DNA from: an uncultured Eubacteriales bacterium
Lineage (GTDB): Bacteria; Bacillota; Clostridia; Christensenellales; Aristaeellaceae
Length of the DNA stretch: 64,000 nt
NCBI GenBank assembly: GCA_902765305.1
Contig: CACWZI010000021.1
Span: 1 to 64,000 of the forward strand
Direction: 5' to 3'
A program made the translations under genes and the position numbers. A model generated the notes under the pieces. The model did not search any database and had not been told where the DNA came from. It saw nothing but the letters and a program-made list of their open reading frames with translations. Shown here in pieces: positions 42,398 to 51,664 of the stretch. How positions within the stretch are numbered: the stretch's first letter is position 1; each line of letters opens with the position of its first letter.

Positions 42398-43843
42398 ATG
42401 CCGGATTCAGAGCAGAAAAAGAGAAGCACAAGGACCATTATACCCATACCGAAGCCTGACGAGAAGGCTTCGGACGATGTCCTGCGCGATGTATCCACAC
42501 AGTACGGCGACGACGCGGAGATCCGCCTGCCCCGCAGGAAGCGGACGGACGCCAGGGTTCCCATCATCAAGGTCAAAAAGGATGAGGATCAACAGGACGG
42601 GGAAAAGCCCAAGAAGAAAAAAAAGGCATCCACGAAGAGCAAGGCAGCTATTCCCGAGGTAACACCCCGGAAAAAGAAGAAAAAGAAAAAAAGGCGCAGG
42701 GTCCGCCGCACGCTCTTTGAATTGATGAGCGCCTCCGGCACCGAAGGGCTCTTCAGGCCCATTCGCGTCTTCGGGCGGGAGATAAGATTCTGGCCGCTGA
42801 TCCTGCTGGCTGCGCTGGCCCTCATGGCGGTGGGCGTGATGCTCAACAACAGCAACCTTTCCATCACCGAGCAGACCGTGACCGTGGTGGGTCTCCCGGA
42901 GGACATGGAGGGCTATCGCATCGTCGTGTTGTCCGACTTGAACGGCAGGCGCTTTGGCGACAGCCAGGGCCTGCTGCTGAGGACGTTGAACGGCATCAAA
43001 TACGATGCGATATTCTGCCTCGGGGACATGGTGGGCAAGAGCGGCAACGCCCAGCCCTTCTGGGAATTCCTGGAGGGCCTCAAGCGCCCGGAAAAGGTCT
43101 ATTTCATCTGCGGGGATTCCGATCCCGGCCCGTATCTGCCCAGCGCCCGCGGCACGGAGGGCGTGCTTTCCCAGCTGATACTGGAGGATTGGATACTCGG
43201 CGCGATCGAGCGCGGGGCCAATTACGTCGACGCGCCCATCAGCATTCCGGTCAAGAAATCAACGCTGTGGATCTCCCCCGCCACGATGCTGAACCTGGAG
43301 ACCATTTCGACATTGGCGGCCTGGCAGGACCAGACCGAGCAGGAGGAGGATGGCGTGCGCTCGGGCATCACCGAGGATTATACCCACCTGCCCATCACGA
43401 CCTATCGATCCAAGCTGGCCCAGAAGCTCTACGACGCCCAGCGCACGATGACGGCCTCGGATATCCATATATCCCTGGCGCACGAGATCCCGTCGGAAGC
43501 GTTTATCTACACCTCTGAGGACCACAAATCGGATACGGAGCGCTTCCTCGCCTCTCCCGAGCTGATCCTTGCGGGGCACTACTGCGGCGGCGTGTGGCGC
43601 CTTCCCATATTCGGCGCGTTCTACGTGCCCGACAAGACGCTGCCCAGGGGCGGCTGGTTCCCGGACCAGCAGCGCGTCAGCGGCCTGTCCGAAGTCGGAG
43701 AAGCCCAAGTCTACATCACCCGGGGGCTTTCCACCAGCGGCAGCGTGCCGCTGATGCCCTTCAGGCTGTTCAATCCTCCCGAAATCTCGGTGATCACGCT
43801 GACCTCCACGCTGCCCGAGAACATGCTGGACGCCGGCAGATAA
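42398..43843 (+). CDS. Membrane-anchored metallophosphoesterase-like protein with degenerate active site
   Basis: 481 residues. Residues 1-130 are a charged cytoplasmic region with long Lys runs (75-103). One membrane helix lies at about 132-149. The outside part has the layout of YkuE-type calcineurin-like phosphoesterases, but key ligands are changed: SDLNGRRFG (D180, no His where DxH is expected), GDMVG (no second Asp), CGDSDPG in place of GNHD, and AGHYCGG in place of GHTHGG. Only some metal ligands (D180, D210, two His) remain, so catalysis is doubtful. Own promoter and terminator; not in an operon. Possibly a sensor or scaffold. Confidence 0.75.
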   Translation: MPDSEQKKRSTRTIIPIPKPDEKASDDVLRDVSTQYGDDAEIRLPRRKRTDARVPIIKVKKDEDQQDGEKPKKKKKASTKSKAAIPEVTPRKKKKKKKRRRVRRTLFELMSASGTEGLFRPIRVFGREIRFWPLILLAALALMAVGVMLNNSNLSITEQTVTVVGLPEDMEGYRIVVLSDLNGRRFGDSQGLLLRTLNGIKYDAIFCLGDMVGKSGNAQPFWEFLEGLKRPEKVYFICGDSDPGPYLPSARGTEGVLSQLILEDWILGAIERGANYVDAPISIPVKKSTLWISPATMLNLETISTLAAWQDQTEQEEDGVRSGITEDYTHLPITTYRSKLAQKLYDAQRTMTASDIHISLAHEIPSEAFIYTSEDHKSDTERFLASPELILAGHYCGGVWRLPIFGAFYVPDKTLPRGGWFPDQQRVSGLSEVGEAQVYITRGLSTSGSVPLMPFRLFNPPEISVITLTSTLPENMLDAGR

Positions 43844-43866
43844 GTTCACAGGAAGCCACAAATATT

Positions 43867-43894
43867 GGAGGGCCACATCGGTGGCCCTCCTTTT
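43867..43894 (+). terminator. Terminator of the metallophosphoesterase-like gene
   Basis: Perfect 10-base stem GGAGGGCCAC-ATCG-GTGGCCCTCC followed by TTTT, 23 bases after the stop codon. Confidence 0.88.
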
Positions 43895-43897
43895 ATG

Positions 43898-44569
43898 ATG
43901 TGTACCGTTGGCGCTGGCGGGCGACCTTTTTGCCGTCAGCTCCTCCTTGCCGTTCTGCATGGTGACCTTGCTCTTTTCGGGGTCTATGCAGTTGACGTGG
44001 ACCGTCTCGACCGGTTTTTTGCCCTCCTGGCCGTTCGTCACCTCGTACATGGCGATATCGAAGGTGGCCACGCCCAGGTTGCCCGCGTTCATCAGCGCCA
44101 TGGAGATATCTTCGAAGAAGGAGGTTATGCCGTAAGCGGGCTCGTCCTGTGTATAGTTTACGCGCCCGAAGGTCCCGAACAGCTCCAGACCCAACACCTT
44201 GTTGCTGTGCCGCTTCACCTTGGCCCAGGTGATCTCGGGCGTGGCGATGGAAACGTAGTAATACCGCACGGTATGCGCCTCGTAGGTGCCTGCCTGGACC
44301 GTATACGTGCCCACCGGCTCCGCCGTGACCAGGAAATGATCCTCGTCCTTGTCGGTGCGGGTGTAATAGCCTTTGCTCAGCTTGTGGGTCAGGCCGGCCT
44401 TGGAATCCGGCTGGAGGATCATCAGGTAGAAGATCTGGTACCTGGCGCGGGCGAGGACGTCGTCAATGGTATGCACCTGGTTGTCCAGCTGGCTTTCCAG
44501 CCAACGTGCCAGCTGCATGCCGCTCATGCTCGCGTTCGGCATCATGCCGTTGTGATAAAGGCCATCTCT
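43898..44569 (-). pseudogene. Fragment of an unknown protein, both ends lost
   Basis: The minus-strand frame reads good protein from about 44569 (RDGLYHNGMMPNASMSGMQL) through RYQIFYLMILQPDSKAGL, VRYYYVSIATPEITWAKVKR, LGLELFGTFGRVNYTQDEPA and YGITSFFEDISMALMNAGNL to VNCIDPEKSKVTMQNGKEEL. Upstream lies a stop without start codon or ribosome binding site; downstream the frame runs on antisense to the phosphoesterase gene, past its terminator. So neither native end is present. About 220 residues remain. I do not recognise the family. Confidence 0.5.
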
Positions 44570-44756
44570 ATTGTGTTTTGGTATAATTATACATGTGGAG
44601 CGTTCAAAATTGTCTCAAATCCCCGTCATCTGTCGTATGACTCCAAAAAATAATACATATGTAATAGTTGAAATATTACAGGGCATCTTGCGCTGTTCTT
44701 GTAATATTTCTTTGGATTTTGCACAGGATAGTCACAGCGAAAGGAGGCGGCTTCCA

Positions 44757-46247
44757 TTGGTGGACGGCTTCAGCATGCTGCAAAGGGCGGCGCTGGTTCC
44801 AACGCTGAATGACAATGTATCGCGCTTCAGAACACTTCTCCACGCGGATGTCAATTCCGACGCCCAGTTTCGGTTCATAGAATGCGCAGGCACGCGCCTG
44901 TGCGTACTCTACATCGAGGGCATGGCGGACGACCGAAAGATCAGCGATTTCATACTGCGGGCCTGTGTGGAACACGCTACTGAACAGCCGAGGCGCATTG
45001 ACGCCGCATACCTGATGGAAAAGGTGGTGGAAATCGCCCAGTGTGAGGCGGAACAGCGGGTATCCGAAATACTGGACAGCGTGGTCACTGGCATGACGGC
45101 GGTGCTGATCGACGGTTGCGATGAGGCCGTCATGCTGGAAACCCGAGGCTACCCGGCGCGCCAGGTCAACCGGACGACCAACGAATCCGTGGTCATCGGC
45201 GCCCAGGAGGGCTTTGTGGAGAGCCTGCGCACAAACATGACGCTGATGCGCCGCTATGTCCCGTGCAGCGATCTGATTACCGAGTGCGTCAGCGTGGGCA
45301 CGCAGGTACCGGCCCGCGTCACGATGGTCTACCTTGGCAATGTCGCCGACAGCGCCGTTGTCGACGCGGTACGCAGGCGGCTGAAGGGCATCGACGCCGG
45401 AACGGTACAGGGGCTGGGGGCTGTGCAGCAGCACATCGAGGACCAGCCCTGGGCGCTGCTGCCCCAGATCCTGCAAACCGAGCGCCCCGACCGGGCGGCC
45501 TCCTGTGTGATGGACGGACAGGTGGTCGTGCTGGCGGAGAACTCGCCCTATGCGCTGATCGCGCCGATCACGCTGTTTCACCAGCTTCACGCCTCCGACG
45601 ATTCCTTCTCCCGCTGGCAATACGGCACCTTTCTGCGCTTGATCCGAATCATCGGCATGCTGATTTCGGTATTCCTGCCGGGGCTCTATATCGCGCTGAC
45701 CGACTATCACATGCACCTGCTGCCTCTGAGTCTGCTGGGCTCCATTGCCGAAGCCCGGGCCAACGTCCCCTTCCCCATACTGATCGAGATCCTGATCATG
45801 GAATTCTCGTTTTACCTCATCAACGAGGCGGGCACACGTATACCCCAGCAGATCGGGTCGGCGCTGGGCATCGTCGGGGCGTTGATCCTCGGACAGGCCG
45901 CGGTCTCGGCCTCCATCATCAGCCCCATACTCATCATCATCGTCGCCATTACGGGGCTTGGCAATTACGCCATACCCGATTACGGCTTCGGCATCGGCCT
46001 GGTGATATGCCGCCTGTTCATCATCGCCTGTAGCGCGGCATTCGGGCTATATGGGTTTTGCATCGGCGCGTTTGTTCTGTCGGTCAGCCTTTGCGGCATG
46101 AAATCCTTTGGATTTCCCTACATGGCGCCCGTTGCTCCGCCGAGGCCGCACAATCCGGATCTGTTGGTCAGGCTGCCGATTTGGCTCCAAAAGCGCCCCA
46201 TGTATTTTGCCGCCCTCAAAGTAAGCGCGCATGGCCGGAGAGGATGA
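44757..46247 (+). CDS. Spore germination receptor subunit A (GerA family)
   Basis: Subunit A of an inner-spore-membrane nutrient germinant receptor. 496 residues: a cytoplasmic N-terminal half (about 1-290) with the family region CDEAVMLETRGYPARQVN and QEGFVESLRTNMTLMRRYVP, then about five membrane helices in the C-terminal half (IRIIGMLISVFLPGLYIALT, IEILIMEFSFYLINEAGTRI, IVGALILGQAAV). The start is a TTG at 44757 behind AAAGGAGG; the open frame upstream is leader. First of three ger genes; its stop overlaps the next start. A forespore (sigma-G) promoter is expected but was not clearly found; GTATAATTATAC at 44581-44592 is a perfect palindrome upstream. Confidence 0.92.
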   Translation: MVDGFSMLQRAALVPTLNDNVSRFRTLLHADVNSDAQFRFIECAGTRLCVLYIEGMADDRKISDFILRACVEHATEQPRRIDAAYLMEKVVEIAQCEAEQRVSEILDSVVTGMTAVLIDGCDEAVMLETRGYPARQVNRTTNESVVIGAQEGFVESLRTNMTLMRRYVPCSDLITECVSVGTQVPARVTMVYLGNVADSAVVDAVRRRLKGIDAGTVQGLGAVQQHIEDQPWALLPQILQTERPDRAASCVMDGQVVVLAENSPYALIAPITLFHQLHASDDSFSRWQYGTFLRLIRIIGMLISVFLPGLYIALTDYHMHLLPLSLLGSIAEARANVPFPILIEILIMEFSFYLINEAGTRIPQQIGSALGIVGALILGQAAVSASIISPILIIIVAITGLGNYAIPDYGFGIGLVICRLFIIACSAAFGLYGFCIGAFVLSVSLCGMKSFGFPYMAPVAPPRPHNPDLLVRLPIWLQKRPMYFAALKVSAHGRRG

Positions 46248-47275
46248 TTGTCCTGAAGCTGAACATTTCCAGAATCGCATCGATCCCGGCAGCCTTTGTG
46301 GGCGCGACGATCCGCATATTTCTTGATCTTGCGCTGGATGGTGGCACGATCCACAACGGGGCATGGATCGCCGCGCTGTTGAGCGCGCTGCCCTCCATCC
46401 CCTATCTGCTCTGCCTGGATGCCGTTCAATCCGATAAAAGGATGGCGATACCGCTGCGCTTCATGCTGCTGTCGGTCACCGCACTGGATGCTGCGCACGT
46501 GCTTTCCATCTGCGTGCGTGCCGCCGGCTGCCTTACGCTGGATTATGTACCTGCCCACTTTCTTGCCCTGCCTCTGGCCTTGGCGGTTTTGTGGTGCGTC
46601 TGGCGTAATGGCGATGCCGTCGGGTACGCTGCCATACTGTGGATCAGGGTCTTCCCAGTGCTGCTTCTGCTGGTGGTGACGCTTCAAATGCGCCATTACA
46701 ACGCCCGATGGTTGCTTCCACTGCTTGGGAATGGCTTTCCTGATATCATCAGGAGCGGCGTGCGCGCTTCAGGCTGGTTCATACCGGCCACAGCGATCTA
46801 TTATGTCACTGACAGATCAGGCGACAAGTCCGGCAGACGCCCTTTAAGCGCCTGGCTTTCCTTTGCGCCTGCCGTTGCGGCGCTGCTGCTGATCCTTCGC
46901 TTGATGATGGCCCCTGCTGGGCTGTACGGGCTGACGTGGGAAGCCCGGCTGGACGCCCTGTTGACCAATGGACGCGCGCCGCTCTACCTCCAGCTGCCGA
47001 TGATGCTGGTCTTTTTCTTCAGCGCATTCCACCTGTTGACCTGCGAGTGCTTCGCGGCGTCCGCGCTGCTTCAGCGGCTCGCGCCGGCGCTGGATGGGCG
47101 CCTGTGCGCGGCGGTCGTGACGGTCGCGTGTACAGGCCTGTCCTTGTCGGGCTTTACAGTCACTGCTGTTGATTTCATAGCGCCGTGGCTCTATGTCGCC
47201 GTCGCGGCGACGGCCGCGCTGTCTTCGCTCCTGCAAGGGGCGCCGAAGGGAGGCGAGCGCCCATGCAACGGATGA
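46244..47275 (+). CDS. Spore germination receptor subunit B (GerB family permease)
   Basis: Membrane subunit of the germinant receptor, of the amino acid permease-like fold, thought to bind germinant. 343 residues with about ten hydrophobic segments (SIPAAFVGATIRIFLDLAL, FLALPLALAVLWCVW, AAILWIRVFPVLLLLVVT, LYLQLPMMLVFFFSAFHLL). ATG 46244 overlaps the subunit A stop (ATGA) and follows GGAGAGG. The end overlaps the start of subunit C by 13 bases. Sequence is less conserved than subunit A, as is usual, so part of the call rests on its position. Confidence 0.85.
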   Translation: MIVLKLNISRIASIPAAFVGATIRIFLDLALDGGTIHNGAWIAALLSALPSIPYLLCLDAVQSDKRMAIPLRFMLLSVTALDAAHVLSICVRAAGCLTLDYVPAHFLALPLALAVLWCVWRNGDAVGYAAILWIRVFPVLLLLVVTLQMRHYNARWLLPLLGNGFPDIIRSGVRASGWFIPATAIYYVTDRSGDKSGRRPLSAWLSFAPAVAALLLILRLMMAPAGLYGLTWEARLDALLTNGRAPLYLQLPMMLVFFFSAFHLLTCECFAASALLQRLAPALDGRLCAAVVTVACTGLSLSGFTVTAVDFIAPWLYVAVAATAALSSLLQGAPKGGERPCNG

Positions 47276-48360
47276 GGCTGGCTGCGCTGATCGTCCTGCT
47301 GGCGCTTTTGCTGGGCGGGTGCCAGGACACCGGGGAGGTAGAAAACCAGGCCTATGTGCTGGTATTGGCCCTGGACGCGGTTGGGGACGGCGGTCTGGCG
47401 CTGACGGCGCGGGTGCCGAAGATCGGAATAAGCGACGCGCAGGGCGACAAGGGCGATTCCGGGAGCAGCCCCTACCTGACCTTCTCCGTAACCGCGCCAT
47501 CGTGGTCAGCGGCGCTGGACGCGTTGCAGTGGGCCACGCCGCGGCGCATCAACCTGAGCCACATCGAGATGATCGTCGCCTCGGAGGCATTGGCTTCACG
47601 ACCCTCGTTCGCAAGCCTGATGAACGGGATGGCCGATACGCCACACCTGTACACAAACGCCCGCTTTGTGATATGCCCGGGAAGCGCCCGGTCCTTTCTG
47701 GAGGCGGAAGAGACGGTGATCGGCACGCGCCTGTCCTCAGAGATTCATACGATGCTGTCCCAGTACGCGCGACAGGGCTTTATCCCTGACGCCTGCCTGG
47801 CGGACGCCTGCTATTGCGCCAATGGCATCTACGGTGATCCCATCGCCATCTGGGGCGACCTGGCCGAGGACGGATCAGAGGACGGTGCGCCCATCTCGGT
47901 GACAAAATCCCCGATGCGCCAGCGCTTTTCGGGCGCGGCACTGTTTCGCGGCGGACGGTTCGTCCAAGCGCTGTCAAAGTATGAAACCCGGCTGCTCAAT
48001 CTCATTCGTGGCCAATGCCGGACCCTGTGTTATACATGGCAGGATCAGGCCATCGAATTTCCCCTACGATCCTCGTCCCGGGCGGTACGGATTGAAGGGA
48101 GCGATATCACCCTCTCGCTGCGGCTGAAGCTGGGGGCGCCGGGTGGCTTTGGTGAGAAGGAACTATCAACGCTCCGGCAGTCGATGCGAAACGATATCGC
48201 GCGCCTGGTCGGCGACTGCCAGCGACTGGGCATCGATCCCTTTGGGTTTGCGGAATCCGCATCGGGCCATTTCGTGACCAACGCTCAGTGGCTGGCCTTT
48301 GACTGGCGAAGCCGCTTCGCACGCGCGCCGCTGGACATCGATATCATCATTGCAAAGTAA
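47263..48360 (+). CDS. Spore germination receptor lipoprotein subunit C (Ger(x)C family)
   Basis: Lipoprotein subunit of the germinant receptor on the outer face of the inner spore membrane. 365 residues; signal peptide with lipobox LGGC, then ENQAYVLVLALDAVG and the family segments LDALQWATPRRINLSHIEMI and VASEALA, and a C-terminal domain with LSLRLKLGAPGGFGEKELST. ATG 47263 lies behind GGGAGG inside subunit B. Completes an A-B-C receptor operon. Confidence 0.92.
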   Translation: MQRMRLAALIVLLALLLGGCQDTGEVENQAYVLVLALDAVGDGGLALTARVPKIGISDAQGDKGDSGSSPYLTFSVTAPSWSAALDALQWATPRRINLSHIEMIVASEALASRPSFASLMNGMADTPHLYTNARFVICPGSARSFLEAEETVIGTRLSSEIHTMLSQYARQGFIPDACLADACYCANGIYGDPIAIWGDLAEDGSEDGAPISVTKSPMRQRFSGAALFRGGRFVQALSKYETRLLNLIRGQCRTLCYTWQDQAIEFPLRSSSRAVRIEGSDITLSLRLKLGAPGGFGEKELSTLRQSMRNDIARLVGDCQRLGIDPFGFAESASGHFVTNAQWLAFDWRSRFARAPLDIDIIIAK

Positions 48361-48365
48361 TATCC

Positions 48366-48400
48366 AAACCCCGATTGGCCGTATTGCCAACCGGGTTTTT
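48366..48400 (+). terminator. Terminator of the ger operon
   Basis: Stem with TTGGC/GCCAA as core and CCCG/CGGG outside, then TTTTT (48396-48400). It overlaps the -35 box of the next promoter. Confidence 0.7.
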
Positions 48401-48412
48401 GTATGCTATAAT
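48384..48412 (+). promoter_or_regulatory. Sigma-A promoter of the flavodiiron gene
   Basis: TTGCCA (48384-48389), 17-base spacer, TATAAT (48407-48412). The -35 box is part of the ger terminator stem. Confidence 0.8.
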
Positions 48413-48420
48413 CATAGCAT
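48403..48420 (+). promoter_or_regulatory. Palindrome over the -10 box, candidate operator
   Basis: ATGCTAT-AATC-ATAGCAT, perfect seven-base arms, covering the -10 box and the likely start of transcription of the flavodiiron gene. A repressor site is an inference. Confidence 0.55.
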
Positions 48421-48481
48421 CATCATGTGTTCCGGCAATCCGGGCTCAAAAGGCCTGCCGGAAGAAGGAGGAGCTGTAACC

Positions 48482-50326
48482 GTGCATTGCGTCAAGCAGA
48501 TTACACAGGATATGTATTGGGTGGGCGGCAGTGACCGCCGCCTGGCGCTGTTTGAGAACGTCTACCCCATCCCGAACGGCGTTTCCTACAACGCCTACCT
48601 GGTGCTGGACGAGCAGACCGTGCTGTTCGACACCGTGGATCGGAGCGTCAGCGAGGTGTTCTTCGAGAACCTCGAGTACCTCCTGGCCGGACGTCCCCTG
48701 GATGTCCTGGTGGTCAATCACATGGAGCCGGACCACTGCGCCACGATGAGCGAGCTGGTGCTGCGCTACCCCGATGTGAAGATCTACACCAACGCCAAGG
48801 CCCTGGCGATGATCAGGAACTACTTCACCTTTGACATCGACAGCCATATCACCGTGGTCAAGGAGATGGATACCCTATGCACCGGCAGGCACACCTATGC
48901 CTTCGTGATGGCGCCGATGGTGCACTGGCCCGAGGTCATGGTTTCCTATGACACCACGGAGAAGATACTCTTCTCCGCTGACGCCTTCGGCACCTTCGGC
49001 GCGCTGAACGGGAATATTTTCGCCGACGAGGCCAATTTTGAGACGGAATACCTGGACGACGCCCGCCGCTACTACACCAACATCGTCGGCAAGTACGGCA
49101 CCCAGGTGCAGGCGCTGCTGAAGAAGGCCGCCAAGCTGGAGATCGCCATGATTTGCCCGCTGCACGGCCCCGTATGGCGCAAGCACATCGACTGGTTTGT
49201 CGACAAGTACCAGAAGTGGAGCACCTACACCCCCGAGGAGGACGCCGTGATGGTGGCCTACGCCTCCGTCTACGGCCACACCGAGAACGTGGCGAACATC
49301 ATCGCCTCGAAGCTGGCCGACGCCGGCGTGCGGAACGTAAAGGTCTACGACGTGTCCGTGACCCATCCCTCGGTCATCGTCTCCGAGGCATTCCGGGTCA
49401 GCCACATCGTGTTTGCCTCCACGACCTACAATGCGGGCATATTCGTGAACATGGAAAATGCCCTGCACGACATCGTAGCCCACAACCTGCAAAACCGCAC
49501 CATTGCCATCGTCGAAAACGGCAGCTGGGCCCCCACCGCCGGCGGCCTGATGCGCGAGCTGCTGGGACGGCTCAAGAACACCACCATACTCGAGCACGGC
49601 CTGACGATCAAGTCCTCGCTGAAGCAGAGCCAGCTGGCCGAGCTGGACGAGTTGGTGGCCGCGATCCTCGAAACCATGCCCAGGCCCCAGGCCATCGAGC
49701 ACAAGCCCAGCGAGGCCGTCGAGCCGAACGCCATGTTCAAGCTCTCCTACGGCCTGTTCGTGCTGACCGCCCGTGACGGCGACAAGGACAACGGCTGTAT
49801 CATCAACACCGCAGCCCAGCTGACCAGCAATCCCAACCGCATCAGCATCGCCGTAAACAAGGGCAACTTCACCCACGACATGATCATGAAGACGGGCGTG
49901 TTCAACGTCTCGGTTCTTTCCACCGACGCGCCCTTCGACATCTTCAAGTATTACGGCTTCCAGAGCGGCCGGGATGTCAACAAGTTCCCCGGCAGCGGCT
50001 TCCCCCGCAGTCGTAACAACCTGGTCTTCATCACCGGCTGCACCAACGCCTTCATCTCCGGCAAGGTGATCGAGACCCACGACTACGGCACCCACACGCT
50101 GTTCGTGGCCGATGTCACCGAGGCCCAGGTGCTCTCCAACGCGCCTTCCGTCACCTATGCCTACTACTTCGCCAACATCAAGCCGAAGCCCCAGGCGCCC
50201 GCCGAGAAGAAGGTGGGCTGGGTGTGCAAGATCTGTGGCTACGTGTACGAGGGCGAGGAACTGCCCCCGGACTTCGTATGCCCGCTGTGCAAGCACGGCG
50301 CGGCGGACTTTGAGAAGCTGCAATAA
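48482..50326 (+). CDS. Flavodiiron protein fused to flavin reductase and rubredoxin domains
   Basis: Cytoplasmic O2 or NO reductase that protects anaerobes, with electron delivery domains in the same chain. 614 residues: metallo-beta-lactamase-like diiron domain (1-250) with HMEPDH (H80, E82, D84, H85), HWPEVM, SADAFGTFG and CPLHGPVW; flavodoxin-like FMN domain (about 255-395, ASVYGHTENVANIIASKL); flavin reductase-like domain (about 420-560, NTAAQLTSNPNRISIAVNKG); rubredoxin (from about 568, CKICGYVYEG and CPLCKHG). GTG 48482 follows AAGGAGGAG. Own promoter and terminator. Confidence 0.95.
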   Translation: MHCVKQITQDMYWVGGSDRRLALFENVYPIPNGVSYNAYLVLDEQTVLFDTVDRSVSEVFFENLEYLLAGRPLDVLVVNHMEPDHCATMSELVLRYPDVKIYTNAKALAMIRNYFTFDIDSHITVVKEMDTLCTGRHTYAFVMAPMVHWPEVMVSYDTTEKILFSADAFGTFGALNGNIFADEANFETEYLDDARRYYTNIVGKYGTQVQALLKKAAKLEIAMICPLHGPVWRKHIDWFVDKYQKWSTYTPEEDAVMVAYASVYGHTENVANIIASKLADAGVRNVKVYDVSVTHPSVIVSEAFRVSHIVFASTTYNAGIFVNMENALHDIVAHNLQNRTIAIVENGSWAPTAGGLMRELLGRLKNTTILEHGLTIKSSLKQSQLAELDELVAAILETMPRPQAIEHKPSEAVEPNAMFKLSYGLFVLTARDGDKDNGCIINTAAQLTSNPNRISIAVNKGNFTHDMIMKTGVFNVSVLSTDAPFDIFKYYGFQSGRDVNKFPGSGFPRSRNNLVFITGCTNAFISGKVIETHDYGTHTLFVADVTEAQVLSNAPSVTYAYYFANIKPKPQAPAEKKVGWVCKICGYVYEGEELPPDFVCPLCKHGAADFEKLQ

Positions 50327-50330
50327 GTCC

Positions 50331-50393
50331 AAACAGGCCCAGTACAAAACCGACCCTCGCCTGTGAGGGTCGGTTTTGTACTGGAGTCTGTTT
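50331..50393. terminator. Long bidirectional terminator
   Basis: Perfect 20-base stem (50339-50358 with 50365-50384) with six-base loop, plus outer arms AAACAG (50331-50336) and CTGTTT (50388-50393). It separates two converging genes. Confidence 0.92.
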
Positions 50394-50394
50394 G

Positions 50395-51651
50395 TCATTC
50401 GCCTGTCATGGCTGCTGCGCTTGCACCTGCCAGCGCGCCGGTCGAGAAGGCGATTTGCAGGTTGTAGCCGCCGGTGGCGGCGTCCACGTCCAAAAGCTCC
50501 CCGCAGAAATACAGGCTTTTCAACCGCTTGCTCTGCATGGTGGAGGGATTGATCTCCTTCACGTTCACGCCGCCCCGGGTGATGATGGCCTCGCTGAAGC
50601 CGCCGAGGCCCTTCGGGTGCAGCTCGATGCCCTTGACGACCTTTAACAGCGCCGCGCGCTGCTGGGCGGTGACGGCATTGACGGGCATCGTCGGCGAAAG
50701 CCCGGCCAGGCGGATCAGCTGCTCCGCCAGGCTACGGGGCGCGAGGCCGTCCACGACGCTGCTCAGCTGCTTACGGGACATCTCCCTGAAATCCCGCAGC
50801 AGACGCGCGTCCAGCGTCTGTTCGTCCAGCGCCGGTTTCAGGTCGATGGACATGCGCACGGTGGAGAGATCCTCCGGCAACAGGCTGGACAGGGTCAATG
50901 CCAGCGGACCGGATATGCCCGTGTGGGTAAAGAGCAGCTCCCCCATCTGGCTGTAGAGCCGCTTATCCTTCTTCCCACCGGTGAGACAGGCGGTCAGCGT
51001 CACGTTCTTCAGGGTCAGCCCCGCCAGCGTCCCCGGCCAGCTCTCCACCGTGTCGATGGCCACCAGCGCAGGCAGCGTCGGCGTGACGGTATGCCCGGCG
51101 GCCCGGGCAAGGGCGTAACCGTCCCCGGTCGATCCCGTGGAGGGATAGCTGAGCCCCCCTGTGGCGAGTATGACCGCGTCGGCGTAGAGGCTCTTACCGT
51201 CCTCCAGGGCCACCCCGACACAACTGCCGTCCTCGGTCAGCAGCTGCGTCACGCGGGTGTTCAGGCGTATTTCCACCCCGGCTCCATCAAGCCCTCGCTT
51301 CAGCGCGGCGATGACGTCACTGGATTTGTCGGAAACCGGAAACACCCGGTTCCCCCGCTCCACCTTCAAGGGCGTACCCAGATCCTCCACCAGCGCCATC
51401 ATGCCTGCATTGTCCAGCTGTGCAAACGCGGCGTACAGGAAGCGGGGGTTCCTGAAGATATTGCGCTGGTACTGCTCCATATCCGAAGCATTGGTGACGT
51501 TGCAGCGTCCTTTGCCAGTGATATAGACCTTCTTGCCCAGCTTTTCATTGCGCTCCAGCAGCGTGACCCTGGCGCCGCCGCGCGCCGCGTACAGCGCCGC
51601 CAGCATGCCGGAGGCGCCGCCGCCCACCACGATACATTTGTTATGCTGCAT
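50395..51651 (-). CDS. FAD-dependent oxidoreductase of the HI0933/YhiN family
   Basis: Flavoprotein of 418 residues with unknown substrate; the family is often called aminoacetone oxidase-like or BaiN-like. N-terminal dinucleotide fold CIVVGGGASGMLAALYAARG, then the family signature KLGKKVYITGKGRCNVTNAS, a middle ATGGLSYPSTGSTGDGYALA, and the C-terminal FAD contact YFCGELLDVDAATGGYNLQI. ATG 51651 was preferred to a GTG at 51663. It starts 14 bases after the stop of the upstream regulator gene, so the two are probably one operon. Confidence 0.9.
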   Translation of the reverse strand: MQHNKCIVVGGGASGMLAALYAARGGARVTLLERNEKLGKKVYITGKGRCNVTNASDMEQYQRNIFRNPRFLYAAFAQLDNAGMMALVEDLGTPLKVERGNRVFPVSDKSSDVIAALKRGLDGAGVEIRLNTRVTQLLTEDGSCVGVALEDGKSLYADAVILATGGLSYPSTGSTGDGYALARAAGHTVTPTLPALVAIDTVESWPGTLAGLTLKNVTLTACLTGGKKDKRLYSQMGELLFTHTGISGPLALTLSSLLPEDLSTVRMSIDLKPALDEQTLDARLLRDFREMSRKQLSSVVDGLAPRSLAEQLIRLAGLSPTMPVNAVTAQQRAALLKVVKGIELHPKGLGGFSEAIITRGGVNVKEINPSTMQSKRLKSLYFCGELLDVDAATGGYNLQIAFSTGALAGASAAAMTGE

Positions 51652-51664
51652 ATCCGGCCTCACA

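Noticed and set aside
44559..44592. Sigma-A promoter of the ger operon at TATAAT 44582
   Set aside because: The -35 box is poor and forespore control is expected; the palindrome GTATAATTATAC is noted only as a feature of the leader.
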